A DNA stretch of 64,000 nt from Streptomyces mangrovisoli (GTDB lineage: Bacteria > Actinomycetota > Actinomycetes > Streptomycetales > Streptomycetaceae), in the NCBI RefSeq assembly GCF_000974985.2, contig NZ_LAVA02000019.1:117038-181037 (forward strand). Reading direction: 5' to 3'. The position numbers and the translations under genes are program-made. Under the pieces are notes generated by a model. That model searched no databases, had not been told where the DNA came from, and worked only from the letters and a program-made list of their open reading frames with translations. Below are positions 9,078-17,921 of this stretch, piece after piece (within the stretch, counting starts at the first letter, position 1; each line of letters begins with the position of its first letter).

Positions 9078-10157
9078 TCATCGGGGGTTAAGGCCGCCGC
9101 ACACGCCGGGGGCGCCCTGTGTGAGCCGCGGGAGGTCCAGCAGGGTGACATGAGGGGACAGAGCGCGCAGGAAGTCCTCGGCGTCGAACATGGCGCCCGC
9201 CGAGGCCAGGCCCACCACGCGGGTCCGGCCGGTGAGGACGCGGTCCACCGCCTCCACGGCGAGCGGGGCGGTCACGGCGTAGATGTCCCGGCCGGAGGCG
9301 GCCGCGCGCCGCTCCCGGTCGCCGGAGCGCACGACGACGTCGACGAGGAAGGTCTGCGCGGACCGTCCCTCGCCGTCCACCGCGGCCGGGGCGGGGGTGT
9401 CCGGCGCGGCCACGTCCCGGGCGGCCTCGACCGTCATGTAGGTGCGGACCTCGGGTGCGGGAAGGTGGGTGGGCACCGTGACGATGTCGGCCATGCTGAA
9501 CTCCCCGACGACGGCCCGCGGGCCCATCGGTTCGGGGAAGGGCCAGGTGAGCGTAGGGGAGGCGTCCTCGCGGTACTGGAGGCGCCCGCCGGTGTGCACG
9601 GCGCGCCGCCCGCCGCGCCGCCGCCGGGAGACCGCGCCCGCCTCCCGCGTCCCGGTGGTGGGGTGCCAGCCGCTGAGTCCGTAGGCGATGTGCGTCTCGT
9701 CGGGCGCCGCCCAGTCGCCCGCCGCGGCGGTGGCCAGCAGGTCGCCGAGGCCGCCGAAGAAGGCCATCGCGGGCACGACCGGCACGCCCGCGGCGCGGGC
9801 CCGGTCCCGGTAGCCCGCGAAGGTGTCGGCGATGGCCTCCAGTTCGGCCGCGACGTCCACGTACGGGATGCCCGCGCGCAGCGCCGCCTCCAGCACCGGG
9901 GCGACCGTGGCGGCGAAGGGGCCGGCGCAGTTGACGACGGCCGCGGCCCCGGCGAGGGCGCGGTCGAGCGCGGCCGGGTCGTCCACCGACGCCGGGCGCG
10001 CGTCCGCCCCGGGAAACTCCTTCGCGAGCGCTTCGAGACGGCCCGCGTCCCGCCCGGCCAGGACCGGCCGGTATCCGCGGCGCGCCAGCTCCGCCACGAC
10101 GAAGCGGCCGGTGTGACCGTACGCGCCGAACACCGCGACCGTGCCGTTGGACCCCAT
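9078..10157 (-). CDS. Saccharopine dehydrogenase-like NAD(P)-binding protein
   Basis: The 359-residue protein opens with a Rossmann fold: TVAVFGAYGHTGRFVVAEL is the GxxGxxG dinucleotide loop, and VLAGRD ends the second strand. The rest resembles the saccharopine dehydrogenase/trans-acting enoyl reductase group (PYVDVAAE, VPAMAFFGGLGDLLA). An ATG start with a gggag ribosome site 6 nt upstream is used. It is transcribed divergently from the GlxA-type AraC regulator, with 99 bp between the starts, suggesting that regulator controls it. The substrate is unknown. Confidence 0.8.
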   Translation of the reverse strand: MGSNGTVAVFGAYGHTGRFVVAELARRGYRPVLAGRDAGRLEALAKEFPGADARPASVDDPAALDRALAGAAAVVNCAGPFAATVAPVLEAALRAGIPYVDVAAELEAIADTFAGYRDRARAAGVPVVPAMAFFGGLGDLLATAAAGDWAAPDETHIAYGLSGWHPTTGTREAGAVSRRRRGGRRAVHTGGRLQYREDASPTLTWPFPEPMGPRAVVGEFSMADIVTVPTHLPAPEVRTYMTVEAARDVAAPDTPAPAAVDGEGRSAQTFLVDVVVRSGDRERRAAASGRDIYAVTAPLAVEAVDRVLTGRTRVVGLASAGAMFDAEDFLRALSPHVTLLDLPRLTQGAPGVCGGLNPR

Positions 10158-10222
10158 GGTGCACTCCCGTTCCTCGCCGATCCGATGCGTCCATCCTGGC
10201 GGCGGCCGACCCCGCGCACGAG

Positions 10223-10257
10223 TGTCGGGAACGACATGCCCCGTACAATTCCCGACA
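10223..10257 (+). promoter_or_regulatory. Nested dyad and -10 box in the divergent araC/dehydrogenase promoter
   Basis: tgtcgggaa (10223-10231) and ttcccgaca (10249-10257) form a perfect 9-bp inverted repeat with 17 nt between the arms. The left arm is also half of a tighter dyad, tgtcg-ggaa-cgaca (10223-10236). A -10-like tacaat (10244-10249) sits 7 nt before the ATG, so the araC transcript is probably leaderless and the operator covers both its -10 and its start codon. Autoregulation is an inference. Confidence 0.6.
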
Positions 10258-11216
10258 TGGGAACTGTCGCGCTGGCCGTCACCGACGGGATGCTGCACTT
10301 CGAACTCTCCCTGGCCCACGAGGTGTTCGGCTCTCCGCCGGACGGCACGCCCGTCACCTGGTACGACCTCGCGGTGTGCGGACCGGGACCGGTGCGGGTC
10401 GGCCGGTTCCGCCTGGAGCCCGACCGGGGTCTCGACGGGCTCGCCCGCGCCGACACCGTGATCGTCCCGGGCTGGGCGGACATCGACGTCGATCCCCCCG
10501 CGGAACTGGTCGAGGCGGTGCGGGCCGCGCACGCGGCGGGCGCGCGCGTGGCGTCCCTGTGCACGGGCGCGTTCGTGCTGGCCGCGGCCGGGCTGCTGGA
10601 CGGGCAGCGGGCCACGACGCACTGGGCGCACACGGACGTCCTGGCCGCCCGCCACCCACGGGTGAGCGTGGACCCCGACGTGCTCTACGTCGACAACGGG
10701 CGCGTGCTCACCTCGGCGGGCAAGGCCGCCGCGATGGACCTGTGCCTGCACCTCGTGCGCCTCGACCACGGCTCGGCGGTCGCCAACGCCGTCGCCCGCC
10801 GTCTCGTCGTACCGCCGCACCGGGACGGCGGGCAGGCCCAGTTCGTGGTCACGCCCGTGCCCGCCCCGGACCGGCATCCGCTCGCCGACCTGTTCCCCTG
10901 GGTGCTGGAGCGCCTGGACCGGCCGCTGACCGTCGAGGATCTGGCGCGCCGCGCGGGGATGAGCTCGCGCCACCTCACCCGCCACTTCCACGCGGTCACC
11001 GGCACCACGCCGTTGCAGTGGCTGCTGACCCAACGCATCCGCCACGCGCAGGAGTTGCTGGAGAGCAGCGACGACGGCATCGACACGGTCGCCGCCGCCA
11101 CCGGCATGGGGACCGCCGCGACCCTGCGCCGGCACTTCCACCGCGCGGTCGGCGTACCCCCGGACGCCTACCGGCGCACCTTCCGGCTCAAGAGCCGCAC
11201 GGACCGGACCGGTTGA
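10257..11216 (+). CDS. GlxA-family AraC transcriptional regulator (DJ-1/PfpI plus HTH)
   Basis: The protein has 319 residues. Residues about 1-170 are a DJ-1/PfpI amidotransferase-like sensor with the nucleophile-elbow motif VASLCTGAFVLAAAGLLDG and the following ATTHWAH. Residues about 215-315 are a double HTH_AraC domain ([38 protein letters not shown]). I chose ATG 10257 over the in-frame ATG 10235 because the -10 box lies 7 nt upstream. It probably regulates the divergent dehydrogenase gene and itself. A paralogous regulator lies at 36849-37805. Confidence 0.87.
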   Translation: MGTVALAVTDGMLHFELSLAHEVFGSPPDGTPVTWYDLAVCGPGPVRVGRFRLEPDRGLDGLARADTVIVPGWADIDVDPPAELVEAVRAAHAAGARVASLCTGAFVLAAAGLLDGQRATTHWAHTDVLAARHPRVSVDPDVLYVDNGRVLTSAGKAAAMDLCLHLVRLDHGSAVANAVARRLVVPPHRDGGQAQFVVTPVPAPDRHPLADLFPWVLERLDRPLTVEDLARRAGMSSRHLTRHFHAVTGTTPLQWLLTQRIRHAQELLESSDDGIDTVAAATGMGTAATLRRHFHRAVGVPPDAYRRTFRLKSRTDRTG

Positions 11217-11220
11217 GAGG

Positions 11221-11300
11221 GGGGTACGCCGGTCGAGACGGCGGTACACCGCTTGAGACGGCGGTACACCGGTCGAGACGGGGGTACGCCGGTCTCAGCT
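11221..11300. repeat. Four tandem 20-bp units spanning a convergent gene junction
   Basis: The units start exactly at 11221, 11241, 11261 and 11281, with consensus gSggtacRccggtcgagacg. The stretch just upstream holding the AraC stop codon (ccggttgagagg) looks like a diverged unit, and the stop of the FMN reductase gene (11295-11297) lies in the last unit. The array fills the whole space between the two convergent genes. Confidence 0.85.
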
Positions 11301-11852
11301 CGCCTGCGCGAGGACGCCCGTGCGGGCGGTCAGGCTCGCCGAGAACTGGTCGGTGACCTGAGCGAGCGCGCTCGCGGTGCCCGGGGCGACGGTGACCGTG
11401 CCGTCCTCGGCGACGGTGACGTCCTTGTCGAGGGTGAACCAGCCCGGCACGATGTGCGCGGCGCCCATCGAACTCAGCACCGGGCGCAGCGCGTAGTCGA
11501 TGGCCAGGACGTGCGCCGTGCTCCCGCCGGTGGCCAGCGGCAGCACGGTCTTGCCGGTCAGCGCGTACTGGGGCAGCAGGTCGAGCAGCGACTTCAACAA
11601 CCCCGAGTACGCGGCCTTGTAGACCGGGGTGCCGATCACCAGGCCGTCGGCGGCCTCGACGAGCGCGGTGGCCTCGGCGATCGCGGGGTGGCGGAAGTCG
11701 GCCCCCAGCAGGGCCTCGGCGGGCAGGGTGCGCACGTCCAGCGGGATCACGTGGTGGCCGTGGCCGCGCAGCCGGTCGTCGAGGTGCCGCAGCAGGCGGG
11801 CGGTGCGGGAGGTGGCGGAGGGGCTGCCGGAGACGGACAGGACGGTGGCCAT
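11295..11852 (-). CDS. NADPH-dependent FMN reductase (SsuE-like)
   Basis: This 185-residue flavodoxin-fold reductase has the FMN phosphate loop SVSGSPSATSRTARLL at the N terminus, GTPVYKAAYSGLLKSLLDLL in the middle and PLATGGSTAHVLAIDYALRP, all typical of SsuE/MsuE. It should supply reduced FMN to the two class C flavin monooxygenases encoded upstream on the same strand. It is the last gene of the organosulfur operon, 85 bp after the hydrolase gene. Start: ATG with ggaagg 8 nt upstream. Confidence 0.88.
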   Translation of the reverse strand: MATVLSVSGSPSATSRTARLLRHLDDRLRGHGHHVIPLDVRTLPAEALLGADFRHPAIAEATALVEAADGLVIGTPVYKAAYSGLLKSLLDLLPQYALTGKTVLPLATGGSTAHVLAIDYALRPVLSSMGAAHIVPGWFTLDKDVTVAEDGTVTVAPGTASALAQVTDQFSASLTARTGVLAQAS

Positions 11853-11937
11853 GGGAGGGACCTTCCGGGGTGGGATGGGGCGCGGCCGGGTGGCCGCGCG
11901 GGCGGGGCGGGGGCCCGGGTGCCGGCGGGCCCGGGTG

Positions 11938-12753
11938 TCACCAGGCGCTGGCGGCCACCGAGACCACCGGTACCAGGTCCTCGCGCAGCGTCTCCAGGAA
12001 GGTGACGATCTCGGCGGCCACGGACCGGTGCTGGAGGTCGTTGAGGACGTCGTGGTGGGCGCCGCGGACGACGGAGAGGCGGGCGCGGGGCAGCGACTTG
12101 ACCGTGCGATGCAGCGCGTCGTGGTCCGCGAGCGGGTCGGCGTCCCCGGCCAGGATCAGGGTGGGGACCGCCGGGCCGCCGTCGTGCACGGCGGTGAGCA
12201 GCGCCTCGGGCACGGTGTCGTTGAGCGCGCCTCTGCGCACGCCGGTGTCGTCGGTGAGGGTACGGCGGTGGGCGGGGCAGGAGGTCCGCGCGTCGAGTTC
12301 GTCCTCCCAGGTGCCGGCGGCGGCCGTGGCCCGGCCGGGCAGCCCGGCCAGGACGACCGCGTCCGCCGCCGGGACGGTGCCGTCGGACCGCCCGGGGCCG
12401 AGCAGGGCGGCGAGCGCGGCGGCGCCGGTGTCGCTGCCCAGCAGGACCAGGGGCCGTACGATGCCGCCCGCGGCCCCGCCGGTGTCGGACCGCTCGCCGC
12501 CGTCGACCGCCGCGACGGAGTCGACGGCCTCGGTGAGCCGGGCGGCGAAGCGGGTGAGTGAGCCGGTCAGGTCGTCGGCGTCCAGATCGGGTGCGGCCAC
12601 GACACGGACCCGGTAGGCGTCGGCGGCCAGGCGCGCGCCCAGGCGGCGGTAGGCGGCCGGGGTCTCCCCGCGCCCGGGCACCACGACGACCGTGCCGCGC
12701 ACGCGCAGTCCCTCGGGGCCGAAGTGGTCGGCGTACTCGGGGTGTTCGGGCAT
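11938..12753 (-). CDS. Alpha/beta-hydrolase family protein
   Basis: The 271-residue protein has an alpha/beta-hydrolase outline: VVVVPGRGETPAAYRRLG near the N terminus (oxyanion region), LILAGDADPLADHDAL (Asp region) and VVRGAHHDVLNDLQ (late His). The nucleophile elbow is unusual: VLLGSDTGAAALAALL has GSDTG instead of GxSxG in the usual spacing. The ATG lies 1 nt after the stop of the LLM oxidoreductase gene, so it is co-translated within the sulfur operon. It may release or process organosulfur esters; this is inference from position. Confidence 0.72.
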   Translation of the reverse strand: MPEHPEYADHFGPEGLRVRGTVVVVPGRGETPAAYRRLGARLAADAYRVRVVAAPDLDADDLTGSLTRFAARLTEAVDSVAAVDGGERSDTGGAAGGIVRPLVLLGSDTGAAALAALLGPGRSDGTVPAADAVVLAGLPGRATAAAGTWEDELDARTSCPAHRRTLTDDTGVRRGALNDTVPEALLTAVHDGGPAVPTLILAGDADPLADHDALHRTVKSLPRARLSVVRGAHHDVLNDLQHRSVAAEIVTFLETLREDLVPVVSVAASAW

Positions 12754-12754
12754 G

Positions 12755-13798
12755 TCACACTCCAGCGGGTTCGGTGCGGGCCCGGGGCTTCCAGCCCAGG
12801 GCGGGGGCGACCTCGGTCGCGATCAGTTCGAGGGCGCGCAGAGCGGCGTCGTGGTCGGGGACGGCGGGGTTGAACTGCGTGATGAGGTCGGTCGCGACGG
12901 GCAGCACCTTCTCCTCGCGCAGGGCGGTGACGATCTCGTCGGGGTGCCCGTAGAAGCTGTGGAAGCGGCGCAACGCCTCGTCGGCGTCCAGGCCCGCGGG
13001 GAAGGCGCCGTGCGCGGCCATGCGCAGGGCCGCGCGGTGGACGTCGTCGCCGATGTGGCTCAGGGCGGTGCGCCGGTCCTTGGCGGGGAACACGAACCGG
13101 GACAGGCCGATGCGGGGTGCGCGCGGCCGGTCCCAGCCGGCGCGGAACGCGTCCGCCCAGGGGCGCTGCACCGCGTCGGTGGGCTCGTCGTAGCCGTAGG
13201 CGGCCCGGTTCAGCAGGAGGTGGGAGCCGGCGGCCGCCGCGTGGGCGGCTCCCTCACGGCTGAACACGCCCTGCCATATGCGGCTCTCGAAGTCGCCCGG
13301 CGTCGGCTGGATGCGGAAGCCGGGGGTGCGCACCTCGTCGCCGGACAGCGCCTGGCGCAGCAGCCGAAGGTGTTCGGTGGTCAACTCCCGCTTGCGGGCC
13401 GCGTCCTGGCCGAACGCGGCGTACTCGGTGGGGTCGGAGCCGCTGCCGACGCCGATCTCGACGCGGCCGCCGCTGAGGGTGTCGACGGTCGCGACGTCCT
13501 CGGCGAGCCGGACCGGGTCCTCCAGCGGCAGCACGGTGATGGCGGTGCCGAGCCGGATGCGGGTGGTCCGGGCGGCGGCGTGGGCGAGGAACGTCCACGG
13601 GGAGGACAGTCCACCGCCGCCGAGGGGGACGTGGTGCTGGGCCACCCAGCCGACGTCGAAGCCGAGTTCGTCGGCGGCGACGAAGAGGTCCTGGGCGTTG
13701 CGGTAGGTGCGGGCGAGGTCGTCGCCGCGGCCCTGGACGTGGGTGAGGAAGCCCAGCCGGAAGCGGGGCGTGCCGGTGGCCGGTGTCGTGTCGGTCAT
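12755..13798 (-). CDS. LLM-class flavin-dependent oxidoreductase
   Basis: This is a 347-residue bacterial luciferase-like TIM barrel. Visible landmarks are FRLGFLTHVQG at the N terminus, VGWVAQHHVPLGGGG, TIRLGTAITVLPLEDPVRLAEDVATVD-type strand 3 region and GGRVEIGVGSG. Class C flavin monooxygenases of this family use reduced FMN from a partner reductase, here probably the SsuE-like protein three genes on. Position in the operon suggests oxidation of an organosulfur compound such as a sulfonate or sulfone. The substrate cannot be fixed from sequence. Confidence 0.85.
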   Translation of the reverse strand: MTDTTPATGTPRFRLGFLTHVQGRGDDLARTYRNAQDLFVAADELGFDVGWVAQHHVPLGGGGLSSPWTFLAHAAARTTRIRLGTAITVLPLEDPVRLAEDVATVDTLSGGRVEIGVGSGSDPTEYAAFGQDAARKRELTTEHLRLLRQALSGDEVRTPGFRIQPTPGDFESRIWQGVFSREGAAHAAAAGSHLLLNRAAYGYDEPTDAVQRPWADAFRAGWDRPRAPRIGLSRFVFPAKDRRTALSHIGDDVHRAALRMAAHGAFPAGLDADEALRRFHSFYGHPDEIVTALREEKVLPVATDLITQFNPAVPDHDAALRALELIATEVAPALGWKPRARTEPAGV

Positions 13799-13809
13799 GC
13801 CGGTCTCCC

Positions 13810-15150
13810 TCAGTCGGCGGCGAGCTGGGGCTCGCGCGTGTGGCGGTTGGCCGGGACCGGCAGCCCGAGGTTGCCGCGCAGGGTGTCGGCCTCGTACGCG
13901 GTGCGGAACAGGCCGCGCTTCTGGAGCAGCGGCACCACGCCGTCGACGAACAGGGAGAGGTCGTCGTCGGTACGGAAGGCGAGGTTGATCCCGTCGAACG
14001 TGCCGGCCTCGAACCACTGCTCGATGGTGTCGGCCACGGTGTGCGGGGAGCCGACGAACGGCGAGCGGCGGAACTCGGTGACGGACTCGGCGACCTGACG
14101 CAGGGTGAGGTTCTGTTCCCGGGCCCGCTCGATGATGCCCGCGGCGCCGGTGCGGCCGCCCTTCTCGGCGAGGTGGGCGACGTCGGGGAAGGGTGCGTCC
14201 AGGTCGTGGACGCTGAAGTCGTAGGCGCCGAAGGACCGGCCGAGCAGCGCGAGGTTGCGCTCGAAGTCGTTGTCCTCCTCGAAGATCTCCCGTTCGCGGC
14301 GCCGGGCGTCCTCGTCGGTGGCGGCGACGACCGGGCCGCCGTGGATGAAGATCTTGATGTGCTCCGGGTCGCGGCCGTGGGCGGCGGTGCGCCGCTTGAT
14401 GTCGGCGTAGTAGTCCTGGGCCTGCTGGAGGGAGCCGCCCGGCGCGTAGATGCCCTCGGCGACCCGCGCGGCCAGGTCGCGGCCCTCCTCGGAGACGCCG
14501 GCCTGGAAGATGACCGGCTGGCCCTGCGGGGAGCGGGACAGGTTGAGCGGTCCGGCGATCTTGAAGTGCTCGCCCTCGTGGTCGAGCGCGTGCAGCCGGG
14601 CCGGGTCGAGGAAGAGGTTGCGCTCGACGTCGGCCGGGAAGGCGCCGTCCTCGTAGGAGTCCCACAGGCCGCGGGCGACCTGGACGAACTCCAGGGCGCG
14701 GCCGTAGCGGGTGGCGTAGTCGAGGTGTTCGTCGAGCCCGAAGTTCTTCGAGGTGCCGGTGTCGAAACTGGTGACCACGTTCCAGCCGGCGCGGCCGCCG
14801 CTGATGTGGTCGAGCGAGGCGAACCTGCGGGCCAGGTTGAAGGGCGAGTTGTAGGTCGAACTGGCCGTGCCGACCAGGCCGATGTGCCGGGTGTGGGTGG
14901 CGACCGCGGACAGCAGGGTGAGCGGTTCGAGGCGGTTGAGGTAGTGGGCCGGGTAGGTGGCGTTGATGAACTGGCTGTCGACGATGAACAGCGCGTCGAA
15001 CAGGGCGTGTTCGGCCGCCTGCGCCTGCCGGATGTAGTAGTTGATGTCGATGCTGGCGTTCTTGGCGACGCGCGGGTCCTTCCACAGGCCGTGCTGGCCG
15101 GGGCCGCCGACGCCGTAGGGGTGCAGGGCGAGGTGGATCGTGCGGGGCAT
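13810..15150 (-). CDS. NtaA/SnaA/DszA-family FMN-dependent monooxygenase
   Basis: The protein has 446 residues, the usual length of the NtaA/DszA (DmoA) group. Typical segments are the N-terminal IHLALHPYGVGGPG, LVGTASSTYNSPFNLARRF, SGGRAGWNVVTSFD and PVIFQAGVSEEGRDLAARVAEG. Members attack C-S or C-N bonds of sulfones, thioether-type sulfur sources and chelators using FMNH2. It lies 25 nt after the ATPase gene and just before the second flavin monooxygenase, so the two may act in sequence on one imported compound. Confidence 0.87.
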   Translation of the reverse strand: MPRTIHLALHPYGVGGPGQHGLWKDPRVAKNASIDINYYIRQAQAAEHALFDALFIVDSQFINATYPAHYLNRLEPLTLLSAVATHTRHIGLVGTASSTYNSPFNLARRFASLDHISGGRAGWNVVTSFDTGTSKNFGLDEHLDYATRYGRALEFVQVARGLWDSYEDGAFPADVERNLFLDPARLHALDHEGEHFKIAGPLNLSRSPQGQPVIFQAGVSEEGRDLAARVAEGIYAPGGSLQQAQDYYADIKRRTAAHGRDPEHIKIFIHGGPVVAATDEDARRREREIFEEDNDFERNLALLGRSFGAYDFSVHDLDAPFPDVAHLAEKGGRTGAAGIIERAREQNLTLRQVAESVTEFRRSPFVGSPHTVADTIEQWFEAGTFDGINLAFRTDDDLSLFVDGVVPLLQKRGLFRTAYEADTLRGNLGLPVPANRHTREPQLAAD

Positions 15151-15175
15151 GGGGGTTCCTGTCTGTGAAAGGGGG

Positions 15176-16129
15176 TCAGAGGGCCAGCTGGGCGCGCAGG
15201 GCGGCCCGTTCGGAGCGGCTCGCGGCCGGGGTGTGCAGGGTCGGCGCGGAGCCGACGAGCAGGCGGGTGTAGGGGTGGCGGGGTGCCCGGATGACGTCCG
15301 CGACCGGCCCGGTCTCGACGAGTTCACCGCGGTGCAGTACCGCGACCCGGTCGGCGACGCCCGCGACGGAGCCGAGGTCGTGCGAGATGAACACGAGGGC
15401 GACACCGGCGGCGCGCAGCTCCTTGAGGATCTCCAGGATGTGCACGCGGTTGGCCGAGTCCAGCGCGCTGACCGGCTCGTCGAGCAGGAGCAGCCGCGGC
15501 TCGGTGGCCAGCGCCCGTGCCACGGCGACCCGTTGGCGCTGGCCGCCGGAGAGCTCCCCGGGCAGCCGGGTCAGCAGCTCGTGCGGCAGCCGGACGCGGG
15601 TGAGCAGGTCCCGGGCGCGCCCGGCGGCGGTGCGGCGGTCCGTGCCGGCCAGCAGCAGCGGCTCGGTGAGCGAGTCCTCGACGGTGAGGTCGGGGTCCAG
15701 GCTGCGCAACGGGTCCTGGAAGACGTACTGGACGACACCGCGGCGGCGCAGTGCCCGCCACTGCCGGGCGTTGTACCCGGTGACGTCCTCGCCGTCGACG
15801 CTGATCGAGCCGGCGGAGACGTGCACCAGGCCGAGGACGGCGCGGGCGAAGGTGGACTTGCCGGAGCCGGTCTCCCCGATGAGGCCGAGGGTCTCCCCGG
15901 CGGCGATGTCGAGGGTGACGTCGGCGAGGACCCGCCGCCGCCTGCGCCGCAGCCCGTGGTGGACCTCCAGGCCGCTGACGGCGAGGACCGGGCGGCGGGG
16001 GGTGTCCGCCGCGGCGGGGGCCTGTCGGACGCGGTCCGCAGCGGTGGGGTCCTGGTGGAGGCCGTCCGGAGCGCCGGGTTCCTGCCGGATGCCGTCCGTT
16101 GCGGCGGAGTCCTGTCGGATGGTGCTCAC
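15176..16129 (-). CDS. ABC transporter ATPase, DppF/GsiA-like, second of two
   Basis: This 317-residue peptide/nickel-type ATPase has Walker A GETGSGKST, Q-loop FQDPLRSLDP, signature LSGGQRQR and Walker B LLLLDEPVSALD, then an oligopeptide-type C terminus (PRHPYTRLL). The GTG start overlaps the stop of the first ATPase gene (GTGA). Residues 2-45 are an odd prefix of four degenerate decapeptides (IRQDSAATDG, IRQEPGAPDG, LHQDPTAADR, VRQAPAAADT) encoded by 30-bp tandem repeats, which are absent from usual family members. It energises the permease pair of this operon. Confidence 0.9.
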   Translation of the reverse strand: MSTIRQDSAATDGIRQEPGAPDGLHQDPTAADRVRQAPAAADTPRRPVLAVSGLEVHHGLRRRRRRVLADVTLDIAAGETLGLIGETGSGKSTFARAVLGLVHVSAGSISVDGEDVTGYNARQWRALRRRGVVQYVFQDPLRSLDPDLTVEDSLTEPLLLAGTDRRTAAGRARDLLTRVRLPHELLTRLPGELSGGQRQRVAVARALATEPRLLLLDEPVSALDSANRVHILEILKELRAAGVALVFISHDLGSVAGVADRVAVLHRGELVETGPVADVIRAPRHPYTRLLVGSAPTLHTPAASRSERAALRAQLAL

Positions 16130-17031
16130 GCCGCCTCCCGGGGAGCGAGGAACCGGTCCAGTCCGTAGCTCTCGTGCTCGTCGATGAGCAGGCGCGTGTA
16201 GGCGTGCCGGGGGGTGTGGAGCACCGTCTCGGTGGGGCCCTGCTCGACCACTTTCCCGTCCCGCATCACGAGGACCTCGTCGCACAGCTGGGCGACGACG
16301 GCGAGGTCGTGGGAGACCACGACGAGCGCGAGTCCGGTCCGCTCGCGCAGGTCGGCCAGCAGGTCGAGGATCTCGGCCTGCACGGTCACGTCGAGTGCCG
16401 TGGTCGCCTCGTCCGCGATGAGGATGCGCGGGCCCGCGGCGATCGCGGCGGCGATCAGGACGCGCTGGAGCATTCCGCCGGAGAGCTCGAACGGGTACTG
16501 GCCGTGGACCAGTTCGGGGTCGCGCAGCTGGACGGCGGCCATGAGGTCGAGCGCGCGGTGCCGTGCCGCGCGGCGCCCCAGCCCCTGCTTGACCCGGACC
16601 ACCTCGGCGATCTGCGCGCCCACCTTGATCGAGGGGTTGAGGTAGGAGGCGGGGTCCTGGAAGACGGCGCTGATGGTGGCGCCGCGCAGGTCCGTCCACT
16701 GCCGCGGGGTCAGCGTCGCGATGTCGGTGCCGTCGATCGCGATCGACCCGCGGTCGACCTCGAAGTGCGGGGGCAGGATGCCGAGGGCGGCCCGGCAGGT
16801 GAGGGTCTTGCCGCTGCCGGACTCGCCGACGATGCCGACGGTCTTGCCGGGGGTCAGTTCGAAGCCGACCCCGCGGACGATGTCCCGGCCGCCCGCCCGG
16901 TCGCGGATGTGCACGTCGTCCAGGACGAGGAGCGGGGGGCCCGTGGGAGCGGGCGCGGGGTCCGCGGCCCGGGGCAGGTCCGCCGGGGCGGCGGCCGGCG
17001 GCACGGCGGTCTTCGGGGACAGGATGGTCAT
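16126..17031 (-). CDS. ABC transporter ATPase, DppD-like, first of two
   Basis: The 301-residue ATPase has Walker A GESGSGKT, Q-loop FQDPASYLNP, signature LSGGMLQR and Walker B ILIADEATTALD. The C-terminal HAYTRLLIDEHES matches oligopeptide/nickel ATPases, though the usual Cys cluster is missing. The ATG shares one base with the stop of the DppC-like permease gene and its own stop overlaps the next GTG, so three genes are tightly coupled. Confidence 0.9.
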   Translation of the reverse strand: MTILSPKTAVPPAAAPADLPRAADPAPAPTGPPLLVLDDVHIRDRAGGRDIVRGVGFELTPGKTVGIVGESGSGKTLTCRAALGILPPHFEVDRGSIAIDGTDIATLTPRQWTDLRGATISAVFQDPASYLNPSIKVGAQIAEVVRVKQGLGRRAARHRALDLMAAVQLRDPELVHGQYPFELSGGMLQRVLIAAAIAAGPRILIADEATTALDVTVQAEILDLLADLRERTGLALVVVSHDLAVVAQLCDEVLVMRDGKVVEQGPTETVLHTPRHAYTRLLIDEHESYGLDRFLAPREAA

Positions 17032-17918
17032 CACGCACCTCCGGCGGTTGCGGTGGCGGCCGGGCCGGTGCCGGCGGCGCGGGCCTTGCGGTCGTCGATC
17101 AGGGCGCGGCCGGCCTCGCCGGTCACGTCCCGGATGGCGTCCGCGAGCAGGTTGGCCGCCCAGACGGTGGCCATGATCAGCAGGGCGGGGGCGAGCGGCG
17201 CCCACGGCTGGTAGGTGAGGTAGCCGAGGTCGGAGGCGAGCAGCCCGCCCCAGGTGGGGGCAGGCGGCTGCACGCCGATGCCGAGGAAGGTGAGGCTGGA
17301 GACGATCACGAAGCCGACGCCGATGGTCTGGGCGAGGGCGACCGCGATGGGCGGCAGCACCTTGGCCCACACATGGCGGCGGACGATCCAGCCGACCGAG
17401 GCCCCGGAGACGATCGCCGCCTCCACGTACGGGGACCGCGCGACGGTCAGCGTCGCGGCGCGCGCCACCCGGTAGAAGAGCGGGGAGATCAGCGCCCCGG
17501 TCACCAGCATCGCCTGGGTGATGCCGTTGCCGAGCAGCGCGATGACGGCGACCGCGAACAGCAGGAAGGGCAGGGCGACCAGCGTGTCCGCGATGCGCAG
17601 CGTGAGCCATTCGAAGACCCGGCCGAGATGCACGGACAGGATGCCGGGGATCACGCCCACGGCCAGGGCCACCAGGGCCACTTCGAGGGAGCCGAGGACG
17701 CTGACGCGCGAGCCGGCGAGCAGACGGCTGAGCACGTCGCGGCCGAGGTGGTCGGTGCCGAGCCAGTGGCTGCCGGAGGGCCCGGCCAGGGTGGCGGTGC
17801 TCTGCGCGAGGGGATCGTGCGGGGCCAGCCACGGGCCGAGGAGCGCCAGCAGGGCGATGAGGGCGAGGACGGCGGCGGCGACCCGGCCGGAGGTGAGGGA
17901 GAGGACGCGGGAGACCAC
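17031..17918 (-). CDS. ABC transporter permease, DppC/GsiD-like
   Basis: This 295-residue membrane protein has an N-terminal transmembrane helix, the DppC landmark HWLGTDHLGRDVLSRLLAGSR, several hydrophobic helices and the ATPase-contact region EAAIVSGASVGWIVRRHVWAKVLP, then GVQPPAPTWGGLLA near the end. The GTG start lies 3 nt after the DppB-like stop. It imports an unknown, possibly sulfur-containing, solute with its partner permease. Confidence 0.9.
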   Translation of the reverse strand: MVSRVLSLTSGRVAAAVLALIALLALLGPWLAPHDPLAQSTATLAGPSGSHWLGTDHLGRDVLSRLLAGSRVSVLGSLEVALVALAVGVIPGILSVHLGRVFEWLTLRIADTLVALPFLLFAVAVIALLGNGITQAMLVTGALISPLFYRVARAATLTVARSPYVEAAIVSGASVGWIVRRHVWAKVLPPIAVALAQTIGVGFVIVSSLTFLGIGVQPPAPTWGGLLASDLGYLTYQPWAPLAPALLIMATVWAANLLADAIRDVTGEAGRALIDDRKARAAGTGPAATATAGGA

Positions 17919-17921
17919 GGG

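Noticed and set aside
4683..11216. A 2,177-codon open frame on the plus strand antisense to the nitrate reductase and dehydrogenase genes
   Set aside because: Only its last 320 codons (AraC regulator) have conserved motifs; the rest is a GC-bias shadow of minus-strand genes with Gly/Arg-rich low-complexity translation.
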